Part shown: piece after piece, positions 59,424-64,000 of the stretch
Layout: each line of letters starts with the position of its first letter
Position numbering within the stretch: the stretch's first letter is position 1
Translations under genes and position numbers: made by a program
From: Streptomyces sp. GESEQ-4
Lineage (GTDB): Bacteria > Actinomycetota > Actinomycetes > Streptomycetales > Streptomycetaceae
NCBI RefSeq assembly: GCF_017948455.1
Contig: NZ_JAFFSU010000004.1
Span: 359,029-423,028 of the forward strand
Direction of reading: 5' to 3'
DNA length: 64,000 nucleotides
Notes under the pieces: model-generated
What the model was told of the DNA's origin: nothing
What the model saw: the letters and a program-made list of their open reading frames with translations, nothing else
The model's database searches: none

Positions 59424-60602
59424 GTGGACCTGTTCGAGTACCAGGCGAGGGACCTCTTCGCCAAGCACGATGTACCGGTGCTGGCCGGTGAAGTCATCGA
59501 CACGCCTGAGGCGGCCCGCGCAGCCACTGAGCGCCTCGGTGGCAAGTCCGTCGTCAAGGCTCAGGTGAAGGTCGGTGGCCGTGGCAAGGCCGGCGGCGTG
59601 AAGCTCGCCGCGACCCCGGACGAGGCCGTCGCCCGCGCGACGGACATCCTCGGCATGGACATCAAGGGCCACACGGTCCACAAGGTGATGATCGCCGAGA
59701 CGGCTCCGGAGATCGTGGAGGAGTACTACGTCTCCTTCCTCCTGGACCGTGCCAACCGCACCTTCCTCTCCATCGCCTCCGTCGAGGGCGGCGTGGAGAT
59801 CGAGGAGGTGGCGGCCAACCGTCCGGAGGCCGTCGCCAAGACGCCGATCGACGCCAACGAGGGCGTGACCCCGCAGAAGGCCCGCGAGATCGTCGCGGCC
59901 GCGAAGTTCCCGGCCGACGTCGCCGACAAGGTCGCCGACATCCTCGTCACCCTGTGGGACACCTTCATCAAGGAGGACGCCCTCCTGGTCGAGGTCAACC
60001 CGCTGGCGAAGGTCGCGTCCGGCGACGTCATCGCCCTGGACGGCAAGGTCTCCCTGGACGAGAACGCCGAGTTCCGCCAGCCGGACCACGAGGCCCTCCA
60101 GGACAAGGACTCCGCGAACCCGCTGGAGGCCGCGGCCAAGGAGAAGAACCTCAACTACGTCAAGCTCGACGGCGAGGTCGGCATCATCGGCAACGGCGCG
60201 GGTCTCGTCATGAGCACCCTGGACGTCGTCGCGTACGCCGGCGAGAAGCACGGTGGCGTCAAGCCCGCCAACTTCCTCGACATCGGCGGCGGCGCCTCCG
60301 CGCAGGTCATGGCGAACGGCCTGGAGATCATCCTGGGCGACCCGGACGTCAAGTCCGTCTTCGTCAACGTCTTCGGCGGCATCACCGCCTGCGACGAGGT
60401 CGCCAACGGCATCGTCCAGGCCCTGGAGCTCCTGAAGACCAAGGGCGAGGACGTCACCAAGCCGCTCGTCGTCCGCCTCGACGGCAACAACGCCGAGCTG
60501 GGTCGTCAGATCCTGTCGGACGCCAACCACCCGCTGGTCCAGCGCGTGGACACCATGGACGGCGCGGCCGACAAGGCCGCCGAGCTCGCGGCTGCGAAGT
60601 AA
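59424..60602 (+). CDS. sucC: Succinyl-CoA synthetase (ADP-forming) beta subunit
   Basis: 392 aa, GTG 59424 with GGAAG upstream. With SucD it interconverts succinyl-CoA + ADP/GDP and succinate + ATP/GTP in the TCA cycle. ATP-grasp features: [18 protein letters not shown] start, [18 protein letters not shown] (nucleotide-binding loop), [11 protein letters not shown] and the glycine-rich [16 protein letters not shown] followed by [19 protein letters not shown]. Length is standard. It is transcribed with sucD 23 bp downstream. Confidence 0.98.
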   Translation: MDLFEYQARDLFAKHDVPVLAGEVIDTPEAARAATERLGGKSVVKAQVKVGGRGKAGGVKLAATPDEAVARATDILGMDIKGHTVHKVMIAETAPEIVEEYYVSFLLDRANRTFLSIASVEGGVEIEEVAANRPEAVAKTPIDANEGVTPQKAREIVAAAKFPADVADKVADILVTLWDTFIKEDALLVEVNPLAKVASGDVIALDGKVSLDENAEFRQPDHEALQDKDSANPLEAAAKEKNLNYVKLDGEVGIIGNGAGLVMSTLDVVAYAGEKHGGVKPANFLDIGGGASAQVMANGLEIILGDPDVKSVFVNVFGGITACDEVANGIVQALELLKTKGEDVTKPLVVRLDGNNAELGRQILSDANHPLVQRVDTMDGAADKAAELAAAK

Positions 60603-60625
60603 GGGATCGAGGGACTCAGACCACC

Positions 60626-61510
60626 ATGGCTATCTTCCTCAACAAGGACAGCAAGGTCATCGTTCAGGGCATGACCGGTGCCACGGGCATGAAGCACACC
60701 AAGCTCATGCTGGCCGACGGCACGAACATCGTCGGTGGCGTGAACCCGCGTAAGGCGGGCACGTCGGTCGACATCGACGGCAACGAGATCCCGGTCTTCG
60801 GCACGGTCGCCGAGGCGATCGAGAAGACGGGCGCGAACGTGTCCGTCCTCTTCGTGCCGCCGGCCTTCGCCAAAGCCGCGGTCGTCGAGGCGATCGACGC
60901 CGAGATCCCGCTCGCGGTCGTCATCACCGAGGGCATCGCCGTCCACGACTCGGCCGCGTTCTACGCGTACGCCGTGTCGCAGGGCAACAAGACCCGGATC
61001 ATCGGCCCGAACTGCCCCGGTCTCATCACCCCGGGTCAGTCGAACGCCGGCATCATCCCGGGCGACATCACCAAGCCGGGCCGCATCGGTCTGGTGTCGA
61101 AGTCCGGCACGCTGACGTACCAGATGATGTACGAGCTCCGTGACATCGGCTTCTCCTCCGCCGTCGGCATCGGTGGTGACCCGGTCATCGGTACGACCCA
61201 CATCGACGCCCTCGCCGCGTTCGAGGCCGACCCCGACACCGACCTGATCGTGATGATCGGTGAGATCGGTGGCGACGCCGAGGAGCGGGCCGCGGCCTTC
61301 ATCAAGGAGAACGTGAAGAAGCCGGTCGTCGGCTACGTTGCGGGCTTCACCGCGCCCGAGGGCAAGACCATGGGTCACGCGGGTGCGATCGTGTCCGGTT
61401 CGTCCGGTACGGCCGCTGCGAAGAAGGAGGCGCTGGAGGCTGCGGGCGTCAAGGTGGGCAAGACGCCTACCGAGACGGCGAAGCTGGCGCGGGAGCTTCT
61501 TGCCGGCTGA
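60626..61510 (+). CDS. sucD: Succinyl-CoA synthetase (ADP-forming) alpha subunit
   Basis: 294 aa, ATG 60626. Carries the phosphorylated active-site histidine in the [13 protein letters not shown] region (about residue 250) and the CoA-binding Rossmann half ([28 protein letters not shown]). NCPGLITPG and [11 protein letters not shown] are the usual signatures. Pairs with SucC. In Streptomyces the pair is an essential TCA-cycle step. Confidence 0.98.
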   Translation: MAIFLNKDSKVIVQGMTGATGMKHTKLMLADGTNIVGGVNPRKAGTSVDIDGNEIPVFGTVAEAIEKTGANVSVLFVPPAFAKAAVVEAIDAEIPLAVVITEGIAVHDSAAFYAYAVSQGNKTRIIGPNCPGLITPGQSNAGIIPGDITKPGRIGLVSKSGTLTYQMMYELRDIGFSSAVGIGGDPVIGTTHIDALAAFEADPDTDLIVMIGEIGGDAEERAAAFIKENVKKPVVGYVAGFTAPEGKTMGHAGAIVSGSSGTAAAKKEALEAAGVKVGKTPTETAKLARELLAG

Positions 61511-61611
61511 GCAGTTTCTTGGCTGAACGTTGGTGGGCCCGTTCCCGGGGTGGGGGCGGGCCTACCGGCGTTTCGCTTGCCCGCGCTGGCGGGGTGCCGC
61601 CTGCGCCCACC

Positions 61612-61632
61612 CGTGCCGCCCTAGGCGGCACG
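61612..61632. terminator. Hairpin between convergent sucD and the HTH gene
   Basis: CGTGCCGCC-cta-GGCGGCACG, perfect 9-bp stem and 3-base loop; a direct repeat GCCCGCAGCTGG (about 61635 and 61658) follows. Confidence 0.6.
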
Positions 61633-61673
61633 AATGCCCGCAGCTGGAGCGGACCGGCTGCCCGCAGCTGGGG

Positions 61674-62786
61674 CTAGGGCAATGTGGGCTGCAGTCTCTC
61701 CGGGCCTTTCGCCGACTCCTTCCGCAGCTTCTCGCGCAGTTTCCACTCCGCCTCCGACAGCGGGCCCGGGGCCACGCGTTTCGGGACGCCGCGTACGTCG
61801 CTCCCTGGTGCTACCGGTGGCTCGTAGTGGGTCGGGGCCGAGCGGAGGGTGAGGGCTGTGGTGCCGATGAGGGCGACGGTGAAGGCGATGGCGGCGCGGG
61901 TCCAGAAGCGGGCGCGGCGTTCGCTGCCGTGGCGGACCGCGGGGGGCTGGGCGGCGCGGAGGCGTTCGGTGGAGGCGAGGGTGGCGAGCCGGCGGTGGAG
62001 TTCGGCCGGGTCGGACAGCTCCGGCAGCCGTTCGGCGATCGCCGCGCGCGCGTGCAGCAGGCGGTTCGCCGCCGCCGGAGTGCTCGCCTCCGTCTCCGCC
62101 GCCGTGTCCGGCAGATCGAGGCCTACACCGTCGTACAGCAGGAGCGTGCGGCGGTGTGGTGGCGGGAGTGTCAGGAGTACGTCCATCAGCGCGCGGTCGG
62201 TGGCGTCGGCGGGGGGCGGTTCGGGGTGCCGGTAGCGCGGGCGGAGGCGGTGCCAGGGGGAGAGGGCGCACTCGTACGCCGTCGCCCGCACCCAGCCCGC
62301 CGGGTCACGGTCGAGCGCCACCTCCGGCCAGCTCTGCCAGGCGAGTTGGAAGGCCCGCTCGACCGACTCGCGGGCGAGTTCGCGGCGCCCCGTGAGCAGA
62401 TACGTCTGCCGGACCAGGGCGGGTGCGCAGAACGCGTACAGCGCGTCGAAGGCCTGAGCGGGCGTCAGGGCGTCGGACCGCAGGTCGATCGTCACGGGAG
62501 CGAGGTCTTGACCCGCCGTCACCTTCTCGTCGTCCTTCTGGGCCTTCTCGTCCTTCTGGTCCTTCTCGCTCTTCCCGCTCTTCTCGAGTGCGAGTTCGGC
62601 CAGCAGCCTCGCGTAGGCCTCCCGTTTCCGGCCGCGCGGAGTCGTCCGGCCGGTCTCCCACGAGCGGACCGTTTCCCGGGCGACGCCCACCCGCGCCGCG
62701 ACCTGAGCCTGCGTCAACGACTGGGCCTCGCGCAGGCGTCGGCGTTCGTCGGGCGGGGGGAGCGGGGTCGAAGGGCTCTGCTTCAC
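61674..62786 (-). CDS. HTH (XRE) protein with sigma-factor-like domain and membrane anchor
   Basis: 370 aa from GTG 62786 (AAAGGGCGAG upstream). An XRE helix-turn-helix is at about 10-60 (LREAQSLTQAQVAARVGVARETVRSWETG). A Lys/Asp/Glu linker (SEKDQKDEKAQKDDEK) leads to a sigma-70 region 2-like part (YAFCAPALVRQTYLLTGRRELARESVERAFQLAWQSWP) and a region 4-like part (LLTLPPPHRRTLLLYDGVGLDLPDTAAETEAST). One membrane segment (AAIAFTVALIGTTALTL) follows, with a ~60-residue outside tail. A membrane-tethered regulator is likely, possibly controlled by proteolysis. Upstream the minus strand is AT-rich (TTTATGTACTTTTTCGTACG), rare here and likely its promoter. Confidence 0.8.
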   Translation of the reverse strand: MKQSPSTPLPPPDERRRLREAQSLTQAQVAARVGVARETVRSWETGRTTPRGRKREAYARLLAELALEKSGKSEKDQKDEKAQKDDEKVTAGQDLAPVTIDLRSDALTPAQAFDALYAFCAPALVRQTYLLTGRRELARESVERAFQLAWQSWPEVALDRDPAGWVRATAYECALSPWHRLRPRYRHPEPPPADATDRALMDVLLTLPPPHRRTLLLYDGVGLDLPDTAAETEASTPAAANRLLHARAAIAERLPELSDPAELHRRLATLASTERLRAAQPPAVRHGSERRARFWTRAAIAFTVALIGTTALTLRSAPTHYEPPVAPGSDVRGVPKRVAPGPLSEAEWKLREKLRKESAKGPERLQPTLP

Positions 62787-62882
62787 GGCTCGCCCTTTCG
62801 TACGAAAAAGTACATAAACATATATTGAGCGACACATCGGTGGTTTGCCTGTTACGACGGGAAAGCGCGTGTCGTTGGGACC

Positions 62883-64000
62883 ATGGCGGGCGTGACCCAG
62901 ATGACCGTTCGCCGCCGTTCGTCGTTGTCGTTGCTGCTCGCCCGGATGCGCGACCGTTCGCCCGGGCTGACCGCGAGCCTGCTGGCCGGTGCGCTGGCGG
63001 CGGCGGTGGGGCTCGGGTCGTTCGCAGTGCTGGTGTTGGTGCTGTGGATCAGTTCGCCGTATCCCGACAGCGGGCCGGACGGGGCGCTGCATGTCGCCGC
63101 CGCGCTGTGGCTGCTGGCGCACGGGGCCGACCTGGTCCGCACCGACTCGCTATCCGGCGGCCCCGCGCCGGTCGGCGTCACCCCGCTGATGCTGCTCGTG
63201 CTGCCGGTGCTGCTGCTGCACCGGGCGGCGCGGGACGTCGCGGCGGACGAGCGTGAGGTGGACGGACGCGGCAGCGGTGAGGAGCCGGGGCCGGGGCCGG
63301 TGGTGGCGTTGGCGGGCGTGGTCCTCGGCTATATCGGAGTCGGTGCGGCGGCGGCTCTGTATGCCTCGGGGGGTGCGTTGCGGCCGTCGTGGGTGTGGGT
63401 GTGCGTGTGTGTGCCGGTGGTCGCGACGGTGGCGGCGGGGGCGGGGGTCTGGACGGCGTACGGGCGCACGGGTGAGCCGGTCTACAGCGTGCTGAACCAT
63501 ATGCCGCCGTGGGTACGGCGGCGGGTACGGCGTCTTCTCCTCGTACCGGATTTCCCGTCCCGTCTCTTCGCCGCGGCGCGCGCCGCGGGTGCCGGGGCGG
63601 CCGTGCTGGTCGGGGGTGGGGCGCTGCTGCTGACGGTGTCGCTGATCTGGCACGGCGAGGCGGCCAGGAGGTCTTTTCTGCAGCTGACGGAAGGGGGGTC
63701 CGGGCAGTTCGCGGTGCTGTTGCTCTGCATGGCGCTCGTGCCGAACGCGGCCGTGTGGGGAGCGTCGTACGCCCTCGGCCCCGGCTTCACCCTCGGCGTC
63801 GGCCACGTCGTCTCCCCCCTGTCCTCGGCGCCCGCCCCACTCCTGCCGCCGTTCCCACTGCTGGCGGCGGTACCGGACGCGGGGGCCGGAACACCGCTGA
63901 ACTGGGCGGCGGGGGTGATTCCGGTGGTGGCGGCGGTGACGGTGGGGTGGTTTGTGGGTGTGGCGGGGGGTGGGGGGGGGGGGGGGGGGGGGTGGGGGGG
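62883..64000 (+). CDS. DUF6350-like multi-pass membrane protein (3' end outside window)
   Basis: Open from ATG 62883 to the window end (>370 codons). Many hydrophobic segments are visible ([112 protein letters not shown]). The pattern [36 protein letters not shown] is typical of the DUF6350 family found between sucD and purN in Streptomyces. Function unknown. The last ~40 bases are poly-G and cannot be trusted. Confidence 0.85.
   Translation, partial: MAGVTQMTVRRRSSLSLLLARMRDRSPGLTASLLAGALAAAVGLGSFAVLVLVLWISSPYPDSGPDGALHVAAALWLLAHGADLVRTDSLSGGPAPVGVTPLMLLVLPVLLLHRAARDVAADEREVDGRGSGEEPGPGPVVALAGVVLGYIGVGAAAALYASGGALRPSWVWVCVCVPVVATVAAGAGVWTAYGRTGEPVYSVLNHMPPWVRRRVRRLLLVPDFPSRLFAAARAAGAGAAVLVGGGALLLTVSLIWHGEAARRSFLQLTEGGSGQFAVLLLCMALVPNAAVWGASYALGPGFTLGVGHVVSPLSSAPAPLLPPFPLLAAVPDAGAGTPLNWAAGVIPVVAAVTVGWFVGVAGGGGGGGGGWG
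63969..64000. other. Poly-G tract at the window end, probable sequencing artefact
   Basis: After TGGCGGGGGGT the sequence is all G with one T. Such runs arise when a sequencer reads no signal as G near a contig end. The coding frame would turn into poly-glycine here. Confidence 0.6.

Overview
The window is high-GC actinobacterial DNA and almost certainly from a Streptomyces chromosome. The evidence is dense genes with GC-rich third codon positions, frequent GTG starts and 4-base stop/start overlaps. The backbone gene order (Ser/Thr kinase array, guaA, uvrD-type helicase, icmB, MoxR/VWA cluster, sucCD) matches, from memory, the central core region of model Streptomyces. The window starts inside a gene and ends in a suspicious poly-G tract inside another.

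Layout. 1-7.5 kb: the tail of one and four complete tandem membrane Ser/Thr kinases with a shared extracellular C-terminal domain. 7.6-11.1 kb: a succinate-semialdehyde-type dehydrogenase and a GMC oxidoreductase. 11.2-15 kb: a sortase-anchored (LADTG) surface protein, chorismate mutase behind a probable aromatic-amino-acid attenuator, and guaA. 15-25.2 kb: small enzymes, membrane proteins, a DUF4429 protein, a PspC / PspC-histidine kinase / LuxR regulator module, and a first NlpC/P60 hydrolase. 26.1-37.9 kb: a complete Tn7-like transposon. 37.9-46.9 kb: a second NlpC/P60 hydrolase under a c-di-AMP riboswitch, a ScyD-like protein, a UvrD/PcrA helicase with a small inverted-repeat element in its promoter, an M23 peptidase, a lipase and icmB. 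47-55.1 kb: two divergent operons (SWIM-DUF5691, and MoxR-DUF5682-small ORF-VWA) around what looks like a bidirectional DNA-damage promoter. 55-64 kb: two secreted low-complexity proteins, sucCD, an HTH/sigma-like membrane protein and a DUF6350 membrane protein.

The most notable system is the Tn7-like element at 26123-37858 (11,736 bp). Its ends are exact: 14-bp perfect terminal inverted repeats beginning TGT, extended to 24 bp with a second conserved TGTCG block at the same offset, flanked by a perfect 5-bp duplication (GCTTC). Its core is tnsA-tnsB-tnsC-tniQ, each overlapping the next by 4 bases. Its cargo is two membrane proteins with long 12- and 11-residue repeat arrays and a methyltransferase. 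It lies 6 bp beyond the stop codon of an NlpC/P60 gene, with the tnsA end nearest that gene, the same geometry as Tn7 at glmS. The 978-aa TniQ carries about five DNA-binding modules after its zinc-finger domain, including LysR-like and PadR-like winged helices, and is a good candidate target selector.

Two regulatory stories also stand out. RecA-NDp/PafBC-type motifs (TTGTCAGTG-N8-TAnnnT) precede the helicase gene and sit in the divergent promoter of the SWIM and MoxR operons, linking them to DNA damage. A 185-bp element inserted at the TA of the helicase -10 box appears to have rebuilt that box with its own end.
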